Assembly (NCBI RefSeq): GCF_029227915.1
Contig: NC_079883.1
Coordinates: 10,044,001 to 10,108,000, forward strand
Origin: Hydractinia symbiolongicarpus
Lineage: Eukaryota; Cnidaria; Hydrozoa; Anthoathecata; Hydractiniidae
DNA length: 64,000 bases
Direction of reading: 5' to 3'
Below the pieces are notes generated by a model. That model was not told the DNA's origin and did not search any database. It saw only the letters and a program-made list of their open reading frames with translations. The position numbers and the translations under genes were made by a program. Below, one piece after another: positions 52,650 to 64,000 of this stretch. Positions within the stretch are counted from its first letter, which is position 1. The number at the start of each line of letters is the position of its first letter.

Positions 52650-52722
52650 CGACCCTGCCAGGAGTCGAACCTGGAATCCCCTGATTCGTAGTCAGATGCC
52701 TTATCCATTGGGCCACAGGGCC
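52650..52722 (-). tRNA. tRNA-Arg(ACG): tRNA-Arg(ACG), copy 9
   Basis: Identical to copy 1. Confidence 0.97.
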
Positions 52723-53301
52723 ATGCTTATGACTTCGCCCCATCGTCATTTTGGCTTGCGCATTCGTTTTACTTACGACAGAATTCTTCGTGTTTGTAGC
52801 CATGAAAGAAAGGGACTTCTGTGAGTGAATTTTTTTACTGTGGTCTAATAAAAAAGTCGAAACGCAGTGCCCAATATATGAATTGCTCCTAATAGCCGGA
52901 AACAGGCCGTGTCGATGATGTAGGCCGACATACGCAACGCAAACCAAAGAACGCTTTATGAAAATCCTAACACGAGCGCGGAAGAAGCCCAAATTAACAG
53001 ACTAGATGTAATGCTGAAGACCTCAAACTCCAGCAGCTTCTCTTGCAGACTATTGCGTCGTACTACAAATAAAAATTAACATGCTTTCGCATAGTCGCGG
53101 CACCCAAAACGGACATTATACGATGTACAGAAACACACATTTCTGTTTTCGCGCCAAATCAATTCCCGGGAGTGGTACTTTTACGTCCGCATACTTCGCA
53201 CCGTCTTAAATTATATCTCATTTACACGGTAATGTTTAGTATACTTCTACTGTGATAACAAGCATCGTTTATCGTTGGATTGTTGTAAGAAAACATTAAA
53301 A

Positions 53302-53853
53302 ATGAGTGAAGCAGCTTCTCCAAAGAAAATCGCACCCAAGAAGAAACCTGCTGCAAAGAAGACAGCTGATCACCCTAAATATGTGGACATGATCAAGGCT
53401 GCTATCGCTACCCTAAAGGAACGCGGTGGTTCATCTCGCCAAGCTATTACAAAATATATTCATGCAAATTACAAAGTTGCTGAAAACTCAGATCATCATC
53501 TGAAAATGGCTCTTAAACGAGGAGTAACATCAGGCGATTTGATTCAAACTAAAGGCACTGGTGCTTCTGGATCATTCAAGCTAGGTCAGGTAAAAAAAGA
53601 AAAACCTAAGAAAAAGGCCGCAGCAAAAAAGCCAACGGCAAAGAAGCCTACTGCAAAGAAAAGTACACCAAAAAAGAAGCCAGCAAAGAAGAGCACGCCA
53701 AAGAAAGCAGCAAAGAAGCCTGCCACAAAGAAAGCCTCGGCTAAGAAACCAGCAGCTAAGAAACCCACAAAGAAGCCTGTTGCTAAAAAACCTGCAGCAA
53801 AGAAGGTCAAAAAGACTCCCAAAAAGGCAGCAAAGAAGACCGCAAAAAAATAA
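53302..53853 (+). CDS. H1: Linker histone H1, copy 10
   Basis: Protein identical to copy 1. Stem-loop intact at 53886-53901. Confidence 0.95.
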   Translation: MSEAASPKKIAPKKKPAAKKTADHPKYVDMIKAAIATLKERGGSSRQAITKYIHANYKVAENSDHHLKMALKRGVTSGDLIQTKGTGASGSFKLGQVKKEKPKKKAAAKKPTAKKPTAKKSTPKKKPAKKSTPKKAAKKPATKKASAKKPAAKKPTKKPVAKKPAAKKVKKTPKKAAKKTAKK

Positions 53854-54214
53854 TTTGTGTGTATCTGGCTATTACATTAACAAACGGCTATTTTTATAGC
53901 CACACATTTACAAAAAAACATTATCTTGGTACAAAGTTAAACTTGTTTAAGTCACTTAAACAGTTAAAAAAGAGTAAATTTAAGATTAGATTCCCTAAGT
54001 TTAAGTATTTTCGTTTTTAAATTTCTTATTTTCTTGCTTTTACTTTTCTTGCCCTTCATATTTTTAACATTGTCAAACTTTATGTAGCATAAAATTTTTA
54101 TGTAGCATAAAATTTAAACAGAAAGCAGGACAAAGTTTGATATAAAAAGCTAGCCGTAATATTTTTTATGGATGTGTGGCTATAAAAATAGCCGTTTTTT
54201 GTTTGGTAAGATGC

Positions 54215-54628
<414 letters not shown>

Positions 54629-55106
54629 TTAAGAAGTCGATGTAGTACGGATACACAAGACGGTCTAAAATGCACTATCGCGCCAAAGTTTTATTTCTCA
54701 TATTGATTGACAGCTAAGGTTCAAAACAAACCATTTGATTGGTGCTAAGAAAGTAATTTCTGATTGGCTGCATAATGACATTACGCTCATTACTTTAACA
54801 TTTTTATAAAATCTGTGTTTTTTGGCTACGGGAAAACGGCTGTATCTTCTGATACACAAAAGCTTTTGACTTTTTTTTTTTTTAGTAAGTAGCAGAAGGT
54901 TTGGCGAATTCCAACGATGCCAAATTTATTGCCTTACTGAAACATTAAGACCACGAATTTTTAAAAAAACTACAGTTTTACTTAAAAAAATGTACAAAAT
55001 GTTCGGAACATTTTGTAATGACGCAACTCTATTGGTTAATTAGGGTGTTTCCACGAGCAGTAGGTAATTTTATGGCCTCTTTTTAAAGCTGTCTGAATTC
55101 TGTTAA

Positions 55107-55463
<357 letters not shown>

Positions 55464-55923
55464 GCGTTGTCATTGCTCAACAAAAACGGCTATTTTTATA
55501 GCCACAAATCTTTTAAAACATTACTTTGTGCACGCTTCCAAATTACACAATGTGTAAAGTCTTGTCACAGTTACATTTATTGCTATACGATACTATGTCA
55601 TATATGACACAAAAAAAATTTAGAAATACTTTGTAGGGTTAATTTGCCTGGGAGTGTTTCCGTGAAAAGCTGGGTTAAGTTAAATGTAAGCAATAACATG
55701 GATCAATGTACTTGTCTTTTCTGCAAGTACAGCTAATAATACGTATGAAAAGTGAAGCTAATCCACACACACATGGGGAAGTATTTTAAATGTAGGCTAG
55801 TGTTCTTAAGCACATTATTTAGAAGTTTTATTAACTTCGGTTAACTTGTAGTGACGCCAAGTAAATGTTTTTTTAAAGATGTGTGGTCTTAAAAAAGACC
55901 GTTTGTGTTTGGTAGACGTTGGT

Positions 55924-56328
55924 TTACTTGCTGCTTGTGTATTTTGTGACGGCTTTTGTTCCTTCACTGACTGCGTGTTTTGCAAGTTCTCCATGCAAGA
56001 GAAGACGTACTGCGGTTTGAATTTCACGAGAAGAGATGGTCGACTTTTTGTTTTGAAGAGCCAAACGCGAAGCTTCGGAAGCAATGCGCTCAAAGATGTC
56101 GTTGACAAATGAGTTCATGATGCTCATAGCTTTGCTTGAAACTCCGACATCTGGGTGAACTTGTTTCAAAACATTGTAGATGTAAATAGCATAACTTTCC
56201 TTTCTCTTTCTCTTGCGTTTCTTTTCACCAGTTCCACCAATCTTTCCTCCTTTTTTGCCGGCTCTTTTTTCACCTTTCTTGGCTACTTTAGGTGCCTGTT
56301 TTCCTCCTTTAGCTGCTGCGTCAGACAT
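55924..56328 (-). CDS. H2B: Histone H2B, copy 10, Pro112His variant
   Basis: T at 55994 turns codon 112 from CCT to CAT, giving LLLHGEL for the near-invariant LLLPGEL (Pro103 in vertebrate numbering). The proline begins the turn leading into the C-terminal helix, which is part of the nucleosome surface, so the change may destabilise that turn. Stem-loop intact at 55885-55900. Confidence 0.95.
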   Translation of the reverse strand: MSDAAAKGGKQAPKVAKKGEKRAGKKGGKIGGTGEKKRKRKRKESYAIYIYNVLKQVHPDVGVSSKAMSIMNSFVNDIFERIASEASRLALQNKKSTISSREIQTAVRLLLHGELAKHAVSEGTKAVTKYTSSK

Positions 56329-56612
56329 GGTTAAAAATTTTTGCTACTTAACTTGTAAATAAGCATTAAACTGCAAGTCAAAACTTTTTGTTTATAAGTA
56401 AAAAAATCGGATCGAATTCGATCCGAAAACGCCGATACGCAATTTAATTGGTTAAAAAAAAAATCTTTTGTTTAATACTTAATTATGATTGGTTAAAAAA
56501 ACATGATTTCGATCCTATTTTTATGATGAAAAAACGAGTAAAGTTTATTTCGTTAACACTTACGTTAAATATTCGTACGTTTTTGTATTAACTTACAAAT
56601 CAAATCGCAGTT

Positions 56613-56993
56613 ATGTCTGGACGTGGAAAAGGTGGAAAAGCTAAGGCTAAAGCCAAGACAAGATCCTCAAGAGCTGGACTTCAATTTCCAGTCGGTAGAG
56701 TGCATAGATTCCTTCGTAGAGGGCACTATGCTAACCGAATTGGATCTGGAGCACCAGTTTACTTAGCAGCCGTCTTGGAATATTTATCTGCTGAGATATT
56801 GGAGTTGGCTGGTAACGCAGCAAGAGACAACAAAAAAGCTAGGATTATTCCAAGACATTTACAATTGGCTGTTCGTAATGATGAAGAATTAAACAAACTT
56901 TTGAGCGGTGTAACCATTGCAGCTGGTGGTGTTTTGCCAAACATTCAAGCTGTCTTACTCCCAAAGAAGAACGACAAAGGACAGAAGAAGTAA
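56613..56993 (+). CDS. H2A: Histone H2A, copy 10
   Basis: Protein identical to copy 1. Stem-loop intact at 57016-57031. Confidence 0.97.
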   Translation: MSGRGKGGKAKAKAKTRSSRAGLQFPVGRVHRFLRRGHYANRIGSGAPVYLAAVLEYLSAEILELAGNAARDNKKARIIPRHLQLAVRNDEELNKLLSGVTIAAGGVLPNIQAVLLPKKNDKGQKK

Positions 56994-57190
56994 ACCGCTA
57001 CACTCAGAAAACAACGGCTATTTTTATAGCCACACATCTTTAAAAAAACATTGTTTTTTTCACAAAACTATAACCTTAAAGTCTAATAGATAATCCATGC
57101 ATACGCCTTGTCCTAAGTAACTCAAAGAAATTAAATAAAAAAATTTGATCACAACGTCAAAATAAATTGCACGTATTTGCACCTACTAAT

Positions 57191-57310
57191 GTCTACGGCC
57201 ATACCACGATGAACACACCCGTTCTCGTCTGATCACGGAAGTTAAGCATCGTCGGGCCGGGATAGTACTTGGATGGGGGACCGCCTGGGAACTCCCGGTG
57301 TCGTAGGCTT
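57191..57310 (+). rRNA. 5S rRNA: 5S ribosomal RNA, copy 10
   Basis: Identical to copy 1. Confidence 0.97.
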
Positions 57311-57636
57311 TTCATTTTCATTTGCTGTGATATATTTCTTGTTATAACAATTAAGGAACGTGGCGGTTGTTGAAAGTGTTTCCTATGACATTTTCCTACG
57401 ACATTTTCAGGTGATAGTACGAGAAAAAAGAGCTTTCAAATGCATACAAACTCGATCTATTGCCGATCATCCAATAACCCTGACGGAATGGCAAATAAAA
57501 TAAAATTCCGCCGCCTTCCGAGGACTTATATCGCAATCACGTTTCGTAACAGCCAAGCGAGGTTTTACCTTAGCGTTTAAGTCACCACCGACATTTGGCC
57601 GCGCAACTTTTCTAAGCTCATTCATTTTGACTTAAG

Positions 57637-57802
57637 GAGGGGGCGAGCGCGGACGCAGGCCCCCACTACCAGAAATTGTACGGTCGAGTTACTGACGTTT
57701 GCAGTAATCGCAGAGGTCAGCCCAAGCGTAGTGCAATGCAAGAGCCTCACTCTGGAAGAAAACCCTCATTGATCAGTCTTTACTTCCCCGTCAGGTAAGT
57801 AT
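57637..57802 (-). ncRNA. U1: U1 snRNA, copy 10
   Basis: No difference from copy 1 seen. Confidence 0.95.
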
Positions 57803-57993
57803 GAGTTGGAACTGCACCGTAGCATGAGGGTACCCTTCAAAGTTTGTTAATGCTTGTGGCTTGAGTGTGTTATAAACTGCCGTGTCGCGGGGCATAGGCT
57901 GTATTCTCCCCCAGTGTACGCGTTTTGTTCCCGCCGTAGACTATGCAGAGTGCCGTCGGAAAGAGGACTGCTATTATTCTTTTATTGCTTATG

Positions 57994-58179
57994 TGGGCCG
58001 CCATCGGTAATAGTGCAACACCAAGGCAACCCGTGGTCACGGCGTGAATGAATCCACCTCCATGACCCAAGGCCAAAAATCAGATTAATATACTGACCAT
58101 TCAGAGAATGGCCTACCAGATATTAAACTGATAAGAACAGATACTACACTTGATCTTAGCCATTAGGCCGAGAAGCGAT
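57994..58179 (-). ncRNA. U2: U2 snRNA, copy 10
   Basis: RNA same as copy 1. Its upstream region has A at 58209 (G elsewhere), position -30, outside the PSE-like box. Confidence 0.95.
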
Positions 58180-58501
58180 AAAGAACAAGCGTTGCCATGA
58201 TAGGCATCATCCACACACCGTAACTGCTTGTGGAGCATGTCACGTTACTGTAAAGCTTACAACTGTCACCGCGTACGGATGGACGGCGACATAGTAAAAA
58301 TCACGGCTGTTGATTTAGCCGTAGGATGGAGAGCGACTGTAGCGAGTGGATGGTAACTTACATGAATGCTAACAAAGGCGACGATACTAAGTGCGTGATA
58401 TTACTTTCCAATATGTCTGCGTACATTCCGTTTATCAACGCATTACGCCAGAACGTGCGCGCGCGTTACACAGTAGACCATGCAGCCGAAATGCGACAGT
58501 G

Positions 58502-58574
58502 CGACCCTGCCAGGAGTCGAACCTGGAATCCCCTGATTCGTAGTCAGATGCCTTATCCATTGGGCCACAGGGCC
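58502..58574 (-). tRNA. tRNA-Arg(ACG): tRNA-Arg(ACG), copy 10
   Basis: Identical to copy 1. Confidence 0.97.
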
Positions 58575-59153
58575 ATGCTTATGACTTCGCCCCATCGTCA
58601 TTTTGGCTTGCGCATTCGTTTTACTTACGACAGAATTCTTCGTGTTTGTAGCCATGAAAGAAAGGGACTTCTGTGAGTGAATTTTTTTACTGTGGTCTAA
58701 TAAAAAAGTCGAAACGCAGTGCCCAATATATGAATTGCTCCTAATAGCCGGAAACAGGCCGTGTCGATGATGTAGGCCGACATACGCAACGCAAACCAAA
58801 GAACGCTTTATGAAAATCCTAACACGAGCGCGGAAGAAGCCCAAATTAACAGACTAGATGTAATGCTGAAGACCTCAAACTCCAGCAGCTTCTCTTGCAG
58901 ACTATTGCGTCGTACTACAAATAAAAATTAACATGCTTTCGCATAGTCGCGGCACCCAAAACGGACATTATACGATGTACAGAAACACACATTTCTGTTT
59001 TCGCGCCAAATCAATTCCCGGGAGTGGTACTTTTACGTCCGCATACTTCGCACCGTCTTAAATTATATCTCATTTACACGGTAATGTTTAGTATACTTCT
59101 ACTGTGATAACAAGCATCCTTTATCGTTGGATTGTTGTAAGAAAACATTAAAA

Positions 59154-59705
59154 ATGAGTGAAGCAGCTTCTCCAAAGAAAATCGCACCCAAGAAGAAACC
59201 TGCTGCAAAGAAGACAGCTGATCACCCTAAATATGTGGACATGATCAAGGCTGCTATCGCTACCCTAAAGGAACGCGGTGGTTCATCTCGCCAAGCTATT
59301 ACAAAATATATTCATGCAAATTACAAAGTTGCTGAAAACTCAGATCATCATCTGAAAATGGCTCTTAAACGAGGAGTAACATCAGGCGATTTGATTCAAA
59401 CTAAAGGCACTGGTGCTTCTGGATCATTCAAGCTAGGTCAGGTAAAAAAAGAAAAACCTAAGAAAAAGGCCGCAGCAAAAAAGCCAACGGCAAAGAAGCC
59501 TACTGCAAAGAAAAGTACACCAAAAAAGAAGCCAGCAAAGAAGAGCACGCCAAAGAAAGCAGCAAAGAAGCCTGCCACAAAGAAAGCCTCGGCTAAGAAA
59601 CCAGCAGCTAAGAAACCCACAAAGAAGCCTGTTGCTAAAAAACCTGCAGCAAAGAAGGTCAAAAAGACTCCCAAAAAGGCAGCAAAGAAGACCGCAAAAA
59701 AATAA
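59154..59705 (+). CDS. H1: Linker histone H1, copy 11
   Basis: Protein identical to copy 1. C at 59119 (G elsewhere) lies 35 bp before the ATG, probably in the 5' leader. Stem-loop intact at 59738-59753. Confidence 0.95.
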   Translation: MSEAASPKKIAPKKKPAAKKTADHPKYVDMIKAAIATLKERGGSSRQAITKYIHANYKVAENSDHHLKMALKRGVTSGDLIQTKGTGASGSFKLGQVKKEKPKKKAAAKKPTAKKPTAKKSTPKKKPAKKSTPKKAAKKPATKKASAKKPAAKKPTKKPVAKKPAAKKVKKTPKKAAKKTAKK

Positions 59706-60066
59706 TTTGTGTGTATCTGGCTATTACATTAACAAACGGCTATTTTTATAGCCACACATTTACAAAAAAACATTATCTTGGTACAAAGTTAAACTTGTTT
59801 AAGTCACTTAAACAGTTAAAAAAGAGTAAATTTAAGATTAGATTCCCTAAGTTTAAGTATTTTCGTTTTTAAATTTCTTATTTTCTTGCTTTTACTTTTC
59901 TTGCCCTTCATATTTTTAACATTGTCAAACTTTATGTAGCATAAAATTTTTATGTAGCATAAAATTTAAACAGAAAGCAGGACAAAGTTTGATATAAAAA
60001 GCTAGCCGTAATATTTTTTATGGATGTGTGGCTATAAAAATAGCCGTTTTTTGTTTGGTAAGATGC

Positions 60067-60480
<414 letters not shown>

Positions 60481-60958
60481 TTAAGAAGTCGATGTAGTAC
60501 GGATACACAAGACGGTCTAAAATGCACTATCGCGCCAAAGTTTTATTTCTCATATTGATTGACAGCTAAGGTTCAAAACAAACCATTTGATTGGTGCTAA
60601 GAAAGTAATTTCTGATTGGCTGCATAATGACATTACGCTCATTACTTTAACATTTTTATAAAATCTGTGTTTTTTGGCTACGGGAAAACGGCTGTATCTT
60701 CTGATACACAAAAGCTTTTGACTTTTTTTTTTTTTAGTAAGTAGCAGAAGGTTTGGCGAATTCCAACGATGCCAAATTTATTGCCTTACTGAAACATTAA
60801 GACCACGAATTTTTAAAAAAACTACAGTTTTACTTAAAAAAATGTACAAAATGTTCGGAACATTTTGTAATGACGCAACTCTATTGGTTAATTAGGGTGT
60901 TTCCACGAGCAGTAGGTAATTTTATGGCCTCTTTTTAAAGCTGTCTGAATTCTGTTAA

Positions 60959-61315
<357 letters not shown>

Positions 61316-61775
61316 GCGTTGTCATTGCTCAACAAAAACGGCTATTTTTATAGCCACAAATCTTTTAAAACATTACTTTGTGCACGCTTCCAAATTACAC
61401 AATGTGTAAAGTCTTGTCACAGTTACATTTATTGCTATACGATACTATGTCATATATGACACAAAAAAAATTTAGAAATACTTTGTAGGGTTAATTTGCC
61501 TGGGAGTGTTTCCGTGAAAAGCTGGGTTAAGTTAAATGTAAGCAATAACATGGATCAATGTACTTGTCTTTTCTGCAAGTACAGCTAATAATACGTATGA
61601 AAAGTGAAGCTAATCCACACACACATGGGGAAGTATTTTAAATGTAGGCTAGTGTTCTTAAGCACATTATTTAGAAGTTTTATTAACTTCGGTTAACTTG
61701 TAGTGACGCCAAGTAAATGTTTTTTTAAAGATGTGTGGTCTTAAAAAAGACCGTTTGTGTTTGGTAGACGTTGGT

Positions 61776-62180
61776 TTACTTGCTGCTTGTGTATTTTGTG
61801 ACGGCTTTTGTTCCTTCACTGACTGCGTGTTTTGCAAGTTCTCCAGGCAAGAGAAGACGTACTGCGGTTTGAATTTCACGAGAAGAGATGGTCGACTTTT
61901 TGTTTTGAAGAGCCAAACGCGAAGCTTCGGAAGCAATGCGCTCAAAGATGTCGTTGACAAATGAGTTCATGATGCTCATAGCTTTGCTTGAAACTCCGAC
62001 ATCTGGGTGAACTTGTTTCAAAACATTGTAGATGTAAATAGCATAACTTTCCTTTCTCTTTCTCTTGCGTTTCTTTTCACCAGTTCCACCAATCTTTCCT
62101 CCTTTTTTGCCGGCTCTTTTTTCACCTTTCTTGGCTACTTTAGGTGCCTGTTTTCCTCCTTTAGCTGCTGCGTCAGACAT
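61776..62180 (-). CDS. H2B: Histone H2B, copy 11
   Basis: Protein identical to copy 1. Stem-loop intact at 61737-61752. Confidence 0.97.
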   Translation of the reverse strand: MSDAAAKGGKQAPKVAKKGEKRAGKKGGKIGGTGEKKRKRKRKESYAIYIYNVLKQVHPDVGVSSKAMSIMNSFVNDIFERIASEASRLALQNKKSTISSREIQTAVRLLLPGELAKHAVSEGTKAVTKYTSSK

Positions 62181-62464
62181 GGTTAAAAATTTTTGCTACT
62201 TAACTTGTAAATAAGCATTAAACTGCAAGTCAAAACTTTTTGTTTATAAGTAAAAAAATCGGATCGAATTCGATCCGAAAACGCCGATACGCAATTTAAT
62301 TGGTTAAAAAAAAAATCTTTTGTTTAATACTTAATTATGATTGGTTAAAAAAACATGATTTCGATCCTATTTTTATGATGAAAAAACGAGTAAAGTTTAT
62401 TTCGTTAACACTTACGTTAAATATTCGTACGTTTTTGTATTAACTTACAAATCAAATCGCAGTT

Positions 62465-62845
62465 ATGTCTGGACGTGGAAAAGGTGGAAAAGCTAAGGCT
62501 AAAGCCAAGACAAGATCCTCAAGAGCTGGACTTCAATTTCCAGTCGGTAGAGTGCATAGATTCCTTCGTAGAGGGCACTATGCTAACCGAATTGGATCTG
62601 GAGCACCAGTTTACTTAGCAGCCGTCTTGGAATATTTATCTGCTGAGATATTGGAGTTGGCTGGTAACGCAGCAAGAGACAACAAAAAAGCTAGGATTAT
62701 TCCAAGACATTTACAATTGGCTGTTCGTAATGATGAAGAATTAAACAAACTTTTGAGCGGTGTAACCATTGCAGCTGGTGGTGTTTTGCCAAACATTCAA
62801 GCTGTCTTACTCCCAAAGAAGAACGACAAAGGACAGAAGAAGTAA
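62465..62845 (+). CDS. H2A: Histone H2A, copy 11
   Basis: Protein identical to copy 1. Stem-loop intact at 62868-62883. Confidence 0.97.
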   Translation: MSGRGKGGKAKAKAKTRSSRAGLQFPVGRVHRFLRRGHYANRIGSGAPVYLAAVLEYLSAEILELAGNAARDNKKARIIPRHLQLAVRNDEELNKLLSGVTIAAGGVLPNIQAVLLPKKNDKGQKK

Positions 62846-63042
62846 ACCGCTACACTCAGAAAACAACGGCTATTTTTATAGCCACACATCTTTAAAAAAA
62901 CATTGTTTTTTTCACAAAACTATAACCTTAAAGTCTAATAGATAATCCATGCATACGCCTTGTCCTAAGTAACTCAAAGAAATTAAATAAAAAAATTTGA
63001 TCACAACGTCAAAATAAATTGCACGTATTTGCACCTACTAAT

Positions 63043-63162
63043 GTCTACGGCCATACCACGATGAACACACCCGTTCTCGTCTGATCACGGAAGTTAAGCA
63101 TCGTCGGGCCGGGATAGTACTTGGATGGGGGACCGCCTGGGAACTCCCGGTGTCGTAGGCTT
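63043..63162 (+). rRNA. 5S rRNA: 5S ribosomal RNA, copy 11
   Basis: Identical to copy 1. Confidence 0.97.
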
Positions 63163-63488
63163 TTCATTTTCATTTGCTGTGATATATTTCTTGTTATAAC
63201 AATTAAGGAACGTGGCGGTTGTTGAAAGTGTTTCCTATGACATTTTCCTACGACATTTTCAGGTGATAGTACGAGAAAAAAGAGCTTTCAAATGCATACA
63301 AACTCGATCTATTGCCGATCATCCAATAACCCTGACGGAATGGCAAATAAAATAAAATTCCGCCGCCTTCCGAGGACTTATATCGCAATCACGTTTCGTA
63401 ACAGCCAAGCGAGGTTTTACCTTAGCGTTTAAGTCACCACCGACATTTGGCCGCGCAACTTTTCTAAGCTCATTCATTTTGACTTAAG

Positions 63489-63654
63489 GAGGGGGCGAGC
63501 GCGGACGCAGGCCCCCACTACCAGAAATTGTACGGTCGAGTTACTGACGTTTGCAGTAATCGCAGAGGTCAGCCCAAGCGTAGTGCAATGCAAGAGCCTC
63601 ACTCTGGAAGAAAACCCTCATTGATCAGTCTTTACTTCCCCGTCAGGTAAGTAT
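63489..63654 (-). ncRNA. U1: U1 snRNA, copy 11
   Basis: No difference from copy 1 seen. Confidence 0.95.
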
Positions 63655-63845
63655 GAGTTGGAACTGCACCGTAGCATGAGGGTACCCTTCAAAGTTTGTT
63701 AATGCTTGTGGCTTGAGTGTGTTATAAACTGCCGTGTCGCGGGGCATAGGCTGTATTCTCCCCCAGTGTACGCGTTTTGTTCCCGCCGTAGACTATGCAG
63801 AGTGCCGTCGGAAAGAGGACTGCTATTATTCTTTTATTGCTTATG

Positions 63846-64000
63846 TGGGCCGCCATCGGTAATAGTGCAACACCAAGGCAACCCGTGGTCACGGCGTGAA
63901 TGAATCCACCTCCATGACCCAAGGCCAAAAATCAGATTAATATACTGACCATTCAGAGAATGGCCTACCAGATATTAAACTGATAAGAACAGATACTACA
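63846..64000 (-). ncRNA. U2: U2 snRNA, copy 11, 5' end cut by window end
   Basis: The 3' 155 nt of the RNA are present, including stem-loop IIb, the Sm site and the last hairpin. The first 31 nt and the promoter lie beyond the window. Confidence 0.93.

Overview
The window is one uninterrupted tandem array from a eukaryotic, almost certainly metazoan, nuclear genome. A unit of 5,852 bp repeats about 10.9 times (units 8 and 9 are 5,853 bp). Measured from one H1 start codon to the next, units begin at 632, 6484, 12336, 18188, 24040, 29892, 35744, 41596, 47449, 53302 and 59154. The window opens inside a tRNA gene and closes inside a U2 snRNA gene. No bacterial, viral or transposon gene was found.

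Each unit carries all five replication-dependent histone genes plus four small-RNA genes, in this order and orientation: H1(+), H3(-), H4(+), H2B(-), H2A(+), 5S rRNA(+), U1 snRNA(-), U2 snRNA(-), tRNA-Arg(ACG)(-). H3/H4 and H2B/H2A are head-to-head pairs with shared promoter intervals. H1/H3 and H4/H2B are tail-to-tail. 5S and U1 converge, and the tRNA and the next unit's H1 diverge. The histone genes are intronless and end in the 16-nt histone 3' stem-loop, followed by an A-rich block conserved among all five genes, so their mRNAs should be non-polyadenylated and made in S phase. H1 and H3 have E2F-type sites, and H1 has the AAACACA box typical of H1 promoters. U1 and U2 share a PSE-like element at about -55 and a similar 3'-box-like sequence.

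The unit therefore supplies nucleosome core histones, linker histone, a ribosomal RNA, two spliceosomal RNAs and an arginine tRNA (arginine being abundant in histones), and it mixes at least three promoter classes (mRNA-type Pol II, snRNA-type Pol II and internal-promoter Pol III). The A/T-rich spacers and the H2A sequence ([18 protein letters not shown]) suggest a cnidarian, perhaps a hydrozoan. That assignment is an inference from memory and is not proven here.

The units are nearly identical. About two dozen differences were seen by eye, and most occur in one unit only. Several hit genes: H4 copy 4 has lost its start codon (ATG to ATT), H2A copy 2 has Leu34Pro, H2B copy 10 has Pro112His, H4 copy 3 has Thr55Ala, H2A copy 7 has Ala103Val, H1 copy 4 has Ala136Val, H1 copy 7 has Lys99Glu, and the H4 stem-loop of unit 5 has a broken closing pair. 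No difference was noticed in unit 6, which serves as the consensus. Regulatory sites and spacers are annotated in detail for unit 1 only. They recur at the same relative positions in other units (add 5852 per unit; one extra base after about 44750 and another after about 51208).
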